Under the pieces are notes generated by a model, which was not told the origin of the DNA, did no database searches, and worked only from the letters and a program-made list of their open reading frames with translations. A DNA stretch of 64,000 nucleotides from Caballeronia cordobensis (GTDB taxonomy: Bacteria > Pseudomonadota > Gammaproteobacteria > Burkholderiales > Burkholderiaceae): NCBI RefSeq assembly GCF_001544575.2, contig NZ_FCNY02000004.1:407346-471345 (forward strand), read 5' to 3'. Position numbers and translations under genes: made by a program. Position 1 is the first letter of the stretch; every line of letters begins with the position of its first letter. Below are positions 17,251 through 25,812 of this stretch, piece by piece.

Positions 17251-17691
17251 ATGTTGAAAAAAATCGTGCAGATGGTCGGTATCGCGGCGATCGCCGCTGC
17301 GGCTTCGCTGCCGGCTGTGGCCGGCGACATGAATAACGCGCTTGGCGGCGCACTTGGCGGCGTGGCCGGCGCTGCGCTGGGTGGCGCGGTGGGCGGCAGC
17401 ACGGGCGCGGTCATCGGCGGCGCGGTGGGCGGCGGCGCGGGTGGTGCGGTCACGTCGAATCGCAGGGAGCGCACCGGCGCGATCGTCGGCGGCGCGCTTG
17501 GCGGCGGCGCCGGCACCGCGGCGGGCAACGCGATGGGCGGCCGTAGCGGCGGCCTCGTCGGCGCGGCTTTGGGCGGCGGCGCGGGTGCGGCGCTCGGCGG
17601 CAACGTGTCGCGCTCGAACTCGTATGCGGACGACTATTCGCGCGGCCATCGGTCGGGCAAGCGGCATCACAAGCATCGTCATTACGATTGA
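17251..17691 (+). CDS. Secreted glycine-zipper protein
   Basis: 146 residues. Signal peptide MLKKIVQMVGIAAIAAAASLPAVAG, then a long run of Gly/Ala small-xxx-small repeats (GGALGGVAGAALGGAVGG and similar, residues 30-115) able to form glycine-zipper membrane hairpins, and a basic His/Arg C-terminal tail (RGHRSGKRHHKHRHYD). Such proteins sit in the outer membrane or periplasm and are often stress induced. A TATACT -10 hexamer is visible at 17213-17218. A run of nine G follows the stop codon at 17695-17703. Confidence 0.8.
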   Translation: MLKKIVQMVGIAAIAAAASLPAVAGDMNNALGGALGGVAGAALGGAVGGSTGAVIGGAVGGGAGGAVTSNRRERTGAIVGGALGGGAGTAAGNAMGGRSGGLVGAALGGGAGAALGGNVSRSNSYADDYSRGHRSGKRHHKHRHYD

Positions 17692-17877
17692 GGTGGGGGG
17701 GGGAGGCTCGGCGTCGGACACGGCGCGGCCGACGAGCGCGTTTTCGCCTTGAGGACACCGTAGAGTCCGAAACGCGCTCCCACGCATCCCTATCCCACTC
17801 CAAGCCCCCCTTCAGAACTCGCCGTGCGCTGCCGATAAACACGCTGACGTCATCAGCCACTGCAGCCACTCGATCCG

Positions 17878-18921
17878 ATGAAACGCGACTCTTCCGCAAG
17901 CCCGCTCCAGGCCGCCTTCCTGCGGCACGAAGACACCCTCGCGCCGCCGCAACGCGCGCTCGGCGAGGACGATCACGCCGTCTATCGCACGCTGCTCGAA
18001 TCGACCAAGGCGATTCCCTGGAAGATCGACTGGGCGACGATGGAATTCGTGTACATCGGGCCGCAGATCGAGGCGCTGCTCGGCTGGGCGCCTTCGTCTT
18101 GGAAGACCGTGCACGACTGGGCCGAGCGCATGCATCCGGATGACCGCGAAGCCGTGGTCAACTTCTGCGTCGGCCAGTCCAAGGCGGGTACGGACCACGA
18201 AGCCGATTACCGCGCGCTCACCCGCGACGGCGGCTATGTCTGGCTGCGCGACGTCGTGCATGTCGAGCGCAACGGCAAGGGCGAAGTCGAGGCGCTGATC
18301 GGCTTCATGTTCGACATCAGCGAACGCAAGCGCACCGAGGAAAAGCTCGCGCAGTTGCAGCGGGAACTGGAGCGCCTGTCGTTCAGCGACAGTCTCACGG
18401 GCGTCGGCAACCGGCGCCACTTCGACAACGTCATGGCGCGCGAGTGGGACGCCGCGAAGGCAGCGGGCAAGCCGCTGTCGCTCGTCATGATCGATATCGA
18501 TTTCTTCAAGTCGTACAACGACTACTACGGCCACGTTCAGGGCGACGCCTGCCTGCAGCGCATCGCGCGCGTGCTCGGCGAGGCGGCCGGCGAGCGGCAT
18601 TTTCTCGGGCGCTTCGGCGGCGAGGAATTCGCGCTGATTCTCGCCGACACCGATGCCGAAGCCGCGATGCGTCTTGCCGAACGTTGCCGCACGCTGATCG
18701 CCAACGAAGCGATCCCGCATGTGCGCTCGCCGCACGATCAGCAAGTGACCGCGAGCTTCGGCGTGGGCACGGTCGTGCCCGGCGATCGCATGGACGTGAC
18801 GGCTTTCATCAATCTCACCGATGCGCAGCTTTATCACGCGAAGGACAACGGCCGCAATCGCATCGCGGCGGTAGATCGCGCGGGCATGCAGGGCGAGGCG
18901 TTCAAGGCGCAGACGCGCTGA
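17878..18921 (+). CDS. PAS-GGDEF diguanylate cyclase
   Basis: 347 residues. N-terminal PAS fold with PAC (residues ~35-150: WKIDWATMEFVYIGPQIEALLGW, HPDDREAV, DYRALTRDGGYVWLRDVVHV, ISERKRTEEK), a short coiled-coil linker, then a GGDEF domain (SFSDSLTGVGNRRHFD; MIDIDFFKSYND; active-site RFGGEEF). It should make cyclic di-GMP from GTP. The product-inhibition I-site RxxD expected just before GGEEF is absent (the position reads GERH). No membrane segment, so it is cytoplasmic. Confidence 0.93.
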   Translation: MKRDSSASPLQAAFLRHEDTLAPPQRALGEDDHAVYRTLLESTKAIPWKIDWATMEFVYIGPQIEALLGWAPSSWKTVHDWAERMHPDDREAVVNFCVGQSKAGTDHEADYRALTRDGGYVWLRDVVHVERNGKGEVEALIGFMFDISERKRTEEKLAQLQRELERLSFSDSLTGVGNRRHFDNVMAREWDAAKAAGKPLSLVMIDIDFFKSYNDYYGHVQGDACLQRIARVLGEAAGERHFLGRFGGEEFALILADTDAEAAMRLAERCRTLIANEAIPHVRSPHDQQVTASFGVGTVVPGDRMDVTAFINLTDAQLYHAKDNGRNRIAAVDRAGMQGEAFKAQTR

Positions 18922-18924
18922 TCG

Positions 18925-19626
18925 TCAGACGCGCCCGCTCACCGGAATCGCCGCGCCCGTAATGCATTGCGCATCGGGCGACAGCAGAAACGCGATCACC
19001 GCGCCGAGCGCTTCGGGCTTCACCCAGCGGGAGAAATCGGCGTCAGGCATGTCGCGACGATTCGGCGGGGTATCGATGATCGACGGCAACACCGCGTTCA
19101 CCGTCACACCGCGGTCCTTCAGTTCTTCGGCCAGCGCTTCGGTCAGGCGCAGCAGCGCGGCTTTCGATGCCGCGTACGCGCCCATGCCCATGCCCGCTTT
19201 CATCGCGGCCAGCGCGCCGATGTTGACGATGCGCCCGCCTTCGTTCGCGCTCAGCGCCGCGAGCGCCGCCTTCGATGCGTTCAGCGCGGTCTTCACGTTC
19301 ACGTCGAACATGGCTTGCCAGGTATCGGCGCCGCCGTCCGCGATCGTCTGCCATGTGAACGCGCCGGCCACGTTCACGAGCGCATGCAGGCCGCCCATCT
19401 GCTCGACGATGGCGTCCATCGCCGTTTGCGCCGACTTCGCATCCGCCAGGTCGATGCCGGTCACGATGCACGCATCGGCGAGCGGCGCGGGCAACGCGTC
19501 CTGCTTGCCGCCGTGGCCGATCAACGCGATGCGCGCGCCGCGTCCGGCGAGCACGCGCGCCGTCGCGAGTCCCAGAGTGCCAAAGCCGCCCGTGATGGCG
19601 ACGATCCTGCCTTCGAGAGTGTTCAT
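18925..19626 (-). CDS. SDR-family protein lacking the usual catalytic serine
   Basis: 233 residues from the ATG at 19626 (GGAGAA upstream). Rossmann fold with TGGFGTLG near the N-terminus, NVAGAF, and the YAASK catalytic Tyr/Lys. The strand that usually reads NISS reads NIGALAAMKAG, so the catalytic Ser position is Ala. It may be a reductase of a variant subfamily or have lost activity. Stop codon is 4 bases from that of the convergent GGDEF gene; it lies downstream of the potassium channel gene on the same strand. Confidence 0.8.
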   Translation of the reverse strand: MNTLEGRIVAITGGFGTLGLATARVLAGRGARIALIGHGGKQDALPAPLADACIVTGIDLADAKSAQTAMDAIVEQMGGLHALVNVAGAFTWQTIADGGADTWQAMFDVNVKTALNASKAALAALSANEGGRIVNIGALAAMKAGMGMGAYAASKAALLRLTEALAEELKDRGVTVNAVLPSIIDTPPNRRDMPDADFSRWVKPEALGAVIAFLLSPDAQCITGAAIPVSGRV

Positions 19627-19688
19627 CGCGTTCTCCGCCTGTGCGTAGGTCGAAACGGCGGCGGCCCTTCGGCGCGACGCCCGGAACG

Positions 19689-20078
19689 CTATTGTCCTTC
19701 CGATTCGGGGCGCGCGGCGGCCCGCTGCACGGCCAGCACCGCCGCCGACGTGACCAGCCCCGTCAGCAGGATGCCGAGGAACGCGACGGAAACCGAGACG
19801 ACACGCCCGACCGGCGTGGTCGGAACGATGTCGCCGTAGCCGATCGTCAGGCCGGTCACGCCGCACATGTAAAGCGTCTCGCCGAACGTGACCGGCGCGT
19901 GATCGACAGTGTTCACGGGACCGCCGAAGTAGTACATCGTCACCGCAAGCGCGATGAATCCGGCAATGTTGACGAGAAAGAGCGGCGAGAGATGCCACAT
20001 CACTCTCATCATCTCGATGAGGGTCCGGCCGGGCCTGATTTTCGGATACGCGTGACGCTTGCGGGCGCTGCTTGGCAT
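19689..20078 (-). CDS. Two-helix potassium channel subunit (Ion_trans_2)
   Basis: 129 residues from the ATG at 20078 (GAGG 9 bases upstream). Two membrane helices (residues ~30-52 and ~90-115) flank a pore loop with the selectivity filter TIGYGD. No RCK or other regulatory domain, like KcsA-type minimal channels. Homotetramer in the inner membrane, K+ flux. It precedes the SDR gene on the same strand by 62 bases. Confidence 0.88.
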   Translation of the reverse strand: MPSSARKRHAYPKIRPGRTLIEMMRVMWHLSPLFLVNIAGFIALAVTMYYFGGPVNTVDHAPVTFGETLYMCGVTGLTIGYGDIVPTTPVGRVVSVSVAFLGILLTGLVTSAAVLAVQRAAARPESEGQ

Positions 20079-20179
20079 GACTTGCAACCTCGGGCCGCGC
20101 GCGAACCGTTCAGCTAAAAGAGCGTCCGTGCGCGGAGATTCATCGGCCTGCCATCGTAGCGCCGCAGCTTGAACCGGCG

Positions 20180-21727
20180 CTATCGAACGATGTCGCCCGA
20201 GCGTCCGGATACATCAAATTTTACGTTTTCACGCGCCGACGCCATCCGCGCGAGCAACCAGACCGCGGCGGCGACACTCAGCGCGCACACGCCCGCGACG
20301 GCGAGCGACGCCGAGAAGCCGCTCGCGAAACTCGCGCGCGCGATGCGCAGAATCGCTTCGCTGCCCGCGCCCGCGTGGGCGAGGTCGCCCGAGAGCAGGC
20401 GCGAGAGGAAGCTCGCATCGAGCACGGCTTTCGGATCCGCGAGGCTGCTCGCGTGCAGATCGAGCGCGGCGTGCGTGCGGCTCGCGAGCACCGCGCCCAG
20501 CACGCCGACCGACGTGACGATCGCGGTGAAGCGGGTCGTCGTGCTGATGCCCGACGCCATGCCGGTGCGATGCGCCGGCACGCACGCCATGATCGCTTTT
20601 TGCGTGTCGCCATTGAGCACGCCCGCGCCGAGCCCTGTGACGATCATGCCCACGGCGATCAACGCGTAGCTCGACATCCCCGCGAACAGCGCCGTCAGCA
20701 GATTGCCCGCGCCGATGATCGCGAGGCCGAGCGTGAGCAGCGCCATCGGCGGAATGCGCCTCGCGAGCGACGCGCCGATGTACGGTCCGACGACCATCGC
20801 GATCGCGAACGGCAACATGCCGATGCCCGCGCGCACCGCCGGCAGTCCGAACGCGTTTTGCAGATAGAGCGGCAGGAAGGTCATCATCACTTGCGCGCAG
20901 GCGGCGTAGCCGAACATCGCGAGGACGGCGGCGACGAAGCGCGGCTGGCGAAAGAGCGCGAGATCGATCATCGCGTGCGCGCGCGAGCGCTGCACGCGCA
21001 CGAACACGGCGAAAAGCGCCGCGCACGCGACGAGGCGCGCTTCGGTGCGCCAGTCCGTCCAGCCGTCCGCTTGCGCGTCGATCAGCGCCCAGATGCCGAG
21101 CGCGAGCGCCGCGGCAAAGAGCGCGCTCCCGGCGAGATCGAGCGCGCCCGCGTGAGGGTTGCGCGATTCGCGTATGCCGCGCCACGCGCAGTACGCGAGC
21201 AGCGCGCAGATCGGCAGGTTCATCAGGAAGATCCAGCGCCAGCCGGCCCATTGCGTGATGACGCCGCCGACGAGCGGCGCGATCGTCGTCGAGACGCCCA
21301 TGCAGGTGCCCCACACGGCCCACGCGCGGGCGCGCGCCGCGCCTTCGTGGAAGGTGTTGGCGATGATCGCGAGCGCCGACGTCAGCAGCATCGCCGCGCC
21401 GACGCCCTTCGCCGCGCGCGCGATGTTCAGCGCCAGCGCCGACGGCGCGAGTCCGCAGCCGAGCGACGCGAGAAAGAACACGGCGAGCCCGGCGATCAGC
21501 ATTTTCCGGCGGCCGATGCGGTCCGCGAGCGCGCCCGCGGGCAACAGGCACGCCGCGAACGCGACCATGTACGCGCTCACGACCCATTCGACCTCGGCGA
21601 ATCCGGCATGAAAATCCCGCGCGATGGACGGCAGCGCCACCGCGACGACGTTCGTGTCGAGCGTGATGAGCGCGCACGTCGCGGAGGCGGTGAGCAGCAC
21701 GAAGCGGTCGGAGGCGGTCGATGACAT
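20180..21727 (-). CDS. DHA2-family (EmrB/QacA type) MFS drug:H+ antiporter
   Basis: 515 residues from the ATG at 21727, about 14 helices. Signatures: LDTNVVAVALPSIARDF in helix 1, ALADRIGRRKMLIAG (motif A), and a helix-5 segment GVSTTIAPLVGGVITQWAGWRWIFLMNLPI that contains the antiporter motif C form (GPLxGG). It should export hydrophobic drugs or toxic metabolites. A LysR gene is divergent across a 103-base gap and is the likely regulator. Confidence 0.9.
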   Translation of the reverse strand: MSSTASDRFVLLTASATCALITLDTNVVAVALPSIARDFHAGFAEVEWVVSAYMVAFAACLLPAGALADRIGRRKMLIAGLAVFFLASLGCGLAPSALALNIARAAKGVGAAMLLTSALAIIANTFHEGAARARAWAVWGTCMGVSTTIAPLVGGVITQWAGWRWIFLMNLPICALLAYCAWRGIRESRNPHAGALDLAGSALFAAALALGIWALIDAQADGWTDWRTEARLVACAALFAVFVRVQRSRAHAMIDLALFRQPRFVAAVLAMFGYAACAQVMMTFLPLYLQNAFGLPAVRAGIGMLPFAIAMVVGPYIGASLARRIPPMALLTLGLAIIGAGNLLTALFAGMSSYALIAVGMIVTGLGAGVLNGDTQKAIMACVPAHRTGMASGISTTTRFTAIVTSVGVLGAVLASRTHAALDLHASSLADPKAVLDASFLSRLLSGDLAHAGAGSEAILRIARASFASGFSASLAVAGVCALSVAAAVWLLARMASARENVKFDVSGRSGDIVR

Positions 21728-21830
21728 AGCGATTTCGAGATAAGCGATCGGTCCGTCGATGCTAGTGGCATCGCTCTTTCCTGTCATTGACATAGAATCG
21801 TCAAATAATTATCGAAATCGTGAATACACC

Positions 21831-22715
21831 ATGCCTGTCGAATTGCGTCATGTGCGCTGTTTCCTGAGCGTCGCACGGCATCTGCATTTCGCGCGCGCCG
21901 CGGAGGAACTCGGCATCGCGCCGCCCGCGCTCACCAAGCAGATTCAGGAAGCCGAGCGGCTGCTCGGCGTGCGGCTGTTTCATCGGACGAAGCGATCGGT
22001 CGCGCTGACGGCCGCGGGCGAGGCCTATCTGAGCGAGGCCGTCGGCGCGCTCGAACATCTCGCGCGCGGGGCCGAGCGCGCGGCGCTGGCGGAGCGTGGA
22101 GAGCTGGGGCGCATCGTGATTGGCTATGTCGGGTCGGCGGTGTATTCCGGCGTGCTGCAGGCGACCGTGCGCGGCTTTCGGGCGCGCTATCCGAAGGTCG
22201 AGATCGGCATCGAGGAAATCGTGATGCGTGACGCGGGCGCGCTGCTGATCGAAGGGCGCATCGACATCGCCTACGTGCGGCCGCCGGTGCCGTTTCCGGA
22301 AGGCGTCGAGGCGCGCACCGTGCATCGCGATACGTTCATCGTTGCGTTGCCCGCGGATTCGCCGCTGACGGCGTCGAGCACGATCACGCCGGCGCAGTTG
22401 CGCGAGCAATCGTTCGTCGTGCCCGAACAGGAGTCCGGCACGCTCGAAGTGGCGCGGCGCGGGCGCTTCACGGCGCGGATCGTCGCGCAGCCGGGCACGC
22501 TCGCGGCCGTGCTCGCGCACGTGTCGCTCGGCGGCGATGTCGCCGTCGTGCCGCGTTCGCTTGCGCAATGCGTGACGGTGCCGGACGTGGAATATCGCGA
22601 GATCGCGGGCAAGGCGGTGCCATCGGAAGTGGCGATGGTGTATCGGCGTTTCGAGCGCGCGCCGGCGGTGCGGGCTTATCTCGATTATGTCGATGCGGCG
22701 GCGTCACAGATGTAG
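21831..22715 (+). CDS. LysR-family transcriptional regulator
   Basis: 294 residues from the ATG at 21831. HTH: VELRHVRCFLSVARHLHFARAAEELGIAPPALTKQIQEAERLLGVRLFHR, the pattern of CatM/BenM-like LTTRs, followed by the effector-binding domain. It is divergent from the DHA2 pump, and the AT-rich intergenic segment around 21795-21825 contains an interrupted TCG..CGA dyad that could be its box. Its 3' end overlaps the convergent pyruvyl-transferase gene by 12 bases. Confidence 0.93.
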   Translation: MPVELRHVRCFLSVARHLHFARAAEELGIAPPALTKQIQEAERLLGVRLFHRTKRSVALTAAGEAYLSEAVGALEHLARGAERAALAERGELGRIVIGYVGSAVYSGVLQATVRGFRARYPKVEIGIEEIVMRDAGALLIEGRIDIAYVRPPVPFPEGVEARTVHRDTFIVALPADSPLTASSTITPAQLREQSFVVPEQESGTLEVARRGRFTARIVAQPGTLAAVLAHVSLGGDVAVVPRSLAQCVTVPDVEYREIAGKAVPSEVAMVYRRFERAPAVRAYLDYVDAAASQM

Positions 22716-23885
22716 CGCTTCGAATCCCGCGCGGTGCGCGCGTGCGAGCATCGCGCCGTGACGGCGAAGCGCTTCGCGGCGGATCGACATGGCGTCGCGC
22801 ATGGCCGCGTGCAATATGTCGATGGGCACGACGCCCGGCGCGTTCGCGATCTCCCACGTCGATGCATACGCGCGCTGCTTGTGCGCATCGCCGTGTTGCA
22901 GATTCACGCGCGGCAGGCCGTACGCCATCGCGACGATGCGTCCATGCAGGCTGCTGCCCGCAAACCCTTCGCTGCGCGCGATCAGCGCGCAGATATCCCA
23001 GACGTTCAGCGAATCGAAAATCTTCACGGCGGCATGGCGCATGCGCGCCGTCATGCGTTCGTATACGGCGATGTCGTCGTGCCACGGCGCCGCGCCTGCA
23101 CGAAAGAGCGCAATGCCGAGCCCGGTTGATTCGACGAGCAGATCCAGTTGATGCGCGATGCGCGCAAGCGTGGCTTCGTCGCCAAAATCAGCGCTGAACT
23201 GGATGGCCAGATAGCCGCGCGACCCTACGGGGCGCGCCGCCTGGATGCGCTCGTCGAAGAGTTCGGCTACGAGGGCCGCCGGATCGGGGACCAGCCGCGC
23301 GTCGATGCCCGCGCCTCGCAGCGTGGCTTGCGTTTGCGTGTCCCGCACGCCGATGGCGTCGGCGGTTCGGAGCTTCGTCAGCACTTCGTCGCGTAGCGCG
23401 GCATCGCGCAGATCGAGCGTCGCGCCGCCGATTGCGTCGAAGCAGATCGACGCCGCGCAAGGAAACGTCTCCCGGCCGATCACGTAAGGCGCGTGCGCGT
23501 CCGTTCCGAGTTGCGCGCGCGCCCAGACGCGGCGCTCTTCCGCGCGCGAGCCGTAGCGGGCGATGCAGGACTGCGCGTCCTCGGGGCGCGTCAGCATGAC
23601 GGCAGCTTCCCATGCATCGCACGTCAGCAGCTCACCGCCCGCGTGAATCAGCGTGACGGGCTCGTCGCGCCAGCGCGCTGCGAGTTGCGGGAGCGCGGCG
23701 ACGTCGTGGCCGCCGAACGCGCGCAAGTCGCGTTGCGCGCATCCGGCGAACACCGGTTCGATGCCCGGCAAGCGTTCTTCGAGCAGACGCGCGGCGACGT
23801 GCGCGAACAGCATGTCGCCGAAGTTATGACGATCGAACGCGCCGAAGATGATCGGGCCGTTGTGCGCGGCTCGCGGATTAGCCAA
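22704..23885 (-). CDS. Polysaccharide pyruvyl transferase family protein
   Basis: 393 residues. N-terminal GAFDRHNFGDMLFAHVAARLLEERLPG and C-terminal SSLHGRIVAMAYGLPRVNL, the pair of motifs that define the family (the second lies in the nucleotide-binding half of the GT-B-like fold). It should add a ketal pyruvate from PEP to a glycan, or be a related transferase. The best start is a TTG at 23885 with AGGTGG upstream. No other exopolysaccharide gene lies nearby, so its acceptor is unclear. Confidence 0.82.
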   Translation of the reverse strand: MANPRAAHNGPIIFGAFDRHNFGDMLFAHVAARLLEERLPGIEPVFAGCAQRDLRAFGGHDVAALPQLAARWRDEPVTLIHAGGELLTCDAWEAAVMLTRPEDAQSCIARYGSRAEERRVWARAQLGTDAHAPYVIGRETFPCAASICFDAIGGATLDLRDAALRDEVLTKLRTADAIGVRDTQTQATLRGAGIDARLVPDPAALVAELFDERIQAARPVGSRGYLAIQFSADFGDEATLARIAHQLDLLVESTGLGIALFRAGAAPWHDDIAVYERMTARMRHAAVKIFDSLNVWDICALIARSEGFAGSSLHGRIVAMAYGLPRVNLQHGDAHKQRAYASTWEIANAPGVVPIDILHAAMRDAMSIRREALRRHGAMLARAHRAGFEALHL

Positions 23886-24009
23886 AAGGCCACCTATTCA
23901 AGGAAGCGCTCGACAGGCAGCATGAACCCGTCGAACTGACGAACGCTCAGTTCCAAATTCTGGAGAAAACACACATGTTGATGCACGCTGCTGGCGGAGT
24001 TCTGTTAAA

Positions 24010-24029
24010 GTACACACGAGGGTACACAC
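24010..24029 (+). promoter_or_regulatory. Direct repeat, probable VapB/VapBC operator
   Basis: Two copies of GTACACAC (24010-24017 and 24022-24029) start 12 bases apart, 11 bases upstream of the vapB start codon. Tandem or inverted repeats at this spot are typical of toxin-antitoxin autorepression sites. Confidence 0.5.
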
Positions 24030-24040
24030 ACGGAATCATC

Positions 24041-24277
24041 ATGCCTATCACCCGAATCTTCCGCAACGGCAACTCGCAAGCCATTCGCATTCCTGCCGAA
24101 CTCGCCTATCCGGAAACGGAGACCGAGGTCGAGATCGAACGGATCGGCGACGAACTGCGCATTCATCCCGTGCGCCGCTCGCTCGCGGGCGCGCTCGACC
24201 GCTTCAAGCGCTTCGATTCCGATTTCATGGCGTCCGGTCGCAACCAGCCGGAGCAAGACGATCGGGAGTTCTTCTGA
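24041..24277 (+). CDS. vapB: VapB-type antitoxin (AbrB/MazE fold)
   Basis: 78 residues. The N-terminal MPITRIFRNGNSQAIRIPAEL is the swapped-hairpin AbrB/MazE DNA-binding motif (GNSQAIRIP) of VapB antitoxins; the acidic/aromatic C-terminus (FKRFDSDFMASGRNQPEQDDREFF) is the expected toxin-inhibiting arm. The stop codon shares one base with the vapC start (TGATG), so translation is coupled. A direct repeat lies just upstream. Confidence 0.9.
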   Translation: MPITRIFRNGNSQAIRIPAELAYPETETEVEIERIGDELRIHPVRRSLAGALDRFKRFDSDFMASGRNQPEQDDREFF

Positions 24278-24684
24278 TGCCGCGTTATCTGCTCGACACC
24301 AATATGTGCATCTATCTGATGAAGCACCAGCCGGAGCAAGTCGCCCGGCGCTTCGAGCAATGCTACGTCGGCGACGTGGTCATGTCCGCCATCACGTACG
24401 CCGAGCTGCAATTCGGCGTCGCGATGAGCGCAAGGCCCGAGCGAGAGCGCGCCAATCTGGCCTCGCTCGTCGAGTTGATCGAAGTCGCGCCCTTCGGCGA
24501 AGAGGCCGCAGCCGCGTATGGTCCGATCCGCCACGCCTCGCGCGAGCGCAACAAGGGCGCGCTCGACAAGCTGATCGCGGCGCATGCGGTCGCGCTGGGC
24601 GTGCCCGTCGTCACGAACAATGTCAGGGACTTCGCGCATTATCCCGGTGTGACGGTTGAAAACTGGCTTGACGACAACGCGTAA
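24277..24684 (+). CDS. vapC: VapC-type PIN-domain ribonuclease toxin
   Basis: 135 residues. PIN fold with acidic residues Asp7 (YLLDTN), Glu43 (TYAELQFG), Asp97 (LDKLIAAHA) and Asp118 (NNVRDF), the Mg-binding quartet of VapC RNases that cleave tRNA or rRNA. Length and residue spacing match plasmid/chromosomal VapC of the FitB/VapC group. It is directly coupled to vapB. In this location it may stabilise the replicon or neighbouring DNA. Confidence 0.92.
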   Translation: MPRYLLDTNMCIYLMKHQPEQVARRFEQCYVGDVVMSAITYAELQFGVAMSARPERERANLASLVELIEVAPFGEEAAAAYGPIRHASRERNKGALDKLIAAHAVALGVPVVTNNVRDFAHYPGVTVENWLDDNA

Positions 24685-24731
24685 GCGGGCCATCGTCAAC
24701 GTCCGCGAGACCGAGTCCGCTGGAGCGACCG

Positions 24732-25133
24732 ATGTTCATACGAGACGGCGTCACCTACGAGTTTCATCACATGGGCATTCCCACGCGCGAGCCGCGCGCG
24801 GGCGAGCGTTACAGCGCGCAGTTCCGCATGTACACGAGCGATGCCGAATGCGAACTCATGCATGTGCAGTATCACCGTTTCCAAGAAGGCAGCGCGCTGC
24901 CCGAACTGATGCGCACGGTGCCGCATGCCGCGTTCAAGGTGAGCGATCTGGCGAAGGCCGTGCAAGGCCACGTGATTCTGCTCGGCCCTTATGAACCGAT
25001 CGATGGCTTTCGCGTCGCGGTGATTCGCGACGGCGAGGCGCCCGTCGAGCTGATCGAAACCACGCTCACGGACGAGGAAATCTGGGGGCGGGCGAAAAGC
25101 GGCACGCAGTCGTCGATGTATCGGCGGGAATGA
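24732..25133 (+). CDS. Hypothetical protein with VOC/glyoxalase-like character
   Basis: 133 residues with GGAG ahead of the ATG at 24732. The chain opens with YEFHHMGIPTREPRAGERY and contains alternating strands (FRMYTSDAECELMHVQYHRF, HVILLGPYEPIDGFRVAVIRDGEAPVELIET), which resembles the vicinal-oxygen-chelate fold (HHMGIP near a metal-binding His; ..PVELIE near a metal-binding Glu). That assignment is by eye and tentative. It lies 47 bases after vapC on the same strand. Confidence 0.65.
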   Translation: MFIRDGVTYEFHHMGIPTREPRAGERYSAQFRMYTSDAECELMHVQYHRFQEGSALPELMRTVPHAAFKVSDLAKAVQGHVILLGPYEPIDGFRVAVIRDGEAPVELIETTLTDEEIWGRAKSGTQSSMYRRE

Positions 25134-25155
25134 TCGGCGCGCCGCCCCGCTTCGC

Positions 25156-25632
25156 TCACGACGTCACGCGCGTGATGCCGCCGCTCGACAAGAGACGCAC
25201 GCGCTCGCCGGCATAGAACATCTGGCCATCGGCGGCCTGAGTGATCGCGCGCAGATCGCCGTTATCCAGCCGCACGGTAATCTCGAGCCCGTGCTGCTTT
25301 TCCATCCGGTCCTGCACCTGATCGCCCGCCACCGCGCCCGCGATTCCGCCGATCACGCCGGAAAGCAGCGAGCCATGCCCGCGGCCGATCGCGCTGCCCG
25401 CGACCGCGCCGAGCAAGCCGCCGCCGATCGCCCCGAGCGCGCCCGGCCGGCCGTCGTTATCGTCGATGGTGACAGGGCGCACGCTCTCGACGGTCGCCAT
25501 CCGCACCGTCTGTTCGCGCTGGGTCTGCATGCTGTCGTACACGTCGGCGGAATTGCCCATCGACGCGCAGCCGCTCATGCCCACCGTGCAGGCGACGGCC
25601 AATGCACATACGGCGATAGTCGACTTGTTCAT
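25156..25632 (-). CDS. Outer-membrane lipoprotein with glycine-zipper 2TM domain (SlyB/Pcp-like)
   Basis: 158 residues. Lipoprotein signal with lipobox MSGC (Cys22), a central glycine zipper (GALGAIGGGLLGAVAGSAIGRG ... GVIGGIAGAVAGDQVQDRMEK) and a C-terminal beta domain (HGLEITVRLDNGDLRAI ... YAGERVRLLSSGG). This is the layout of SlyB/Pcp-type envelope proteins, which are commonly controlled by PhoPQ-like systems. Convergent with the 24732 gene. Confidence 0.88.
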   Translation of the reverse strand: MNKSTIAVCALAVACTVGMSGCASMGNSADVYDSMQTQREQTVRMATVESVRPVTIDDNDGRPGALGAIGGGLLGAVAGSAIGRGHGSLLSGVIGGIAGAVAGDQVQDRMEKQHGLEITVRLDNGDLRAITQAADGQMFYAGERVRLLSSGGITRVTS

Positions 25633-25812
25633 TTTTCTCTCCTCGAATCGGACGATGTCTCGTTGGAATCGGCCCGCGTTTCGTGCATCGCGGCGCCATG
25701 TGGAGCATCGTAAAGAGGCCGAATGAGCGCGGAATTACGCGTCGCGGCGCGCTTGACCTGCATGATTGAAGCGCTTATACAGGAACGTCACCGCTCGCGA
25801 CCGGAGTCCTGA

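Noticed and set aside
17695..17703. Run of nine G directly after the glycine-zipper gene, considered as a phase-variation tract
   Set aside because: It lies outside any coding frame and too far from a promoter to switch one.
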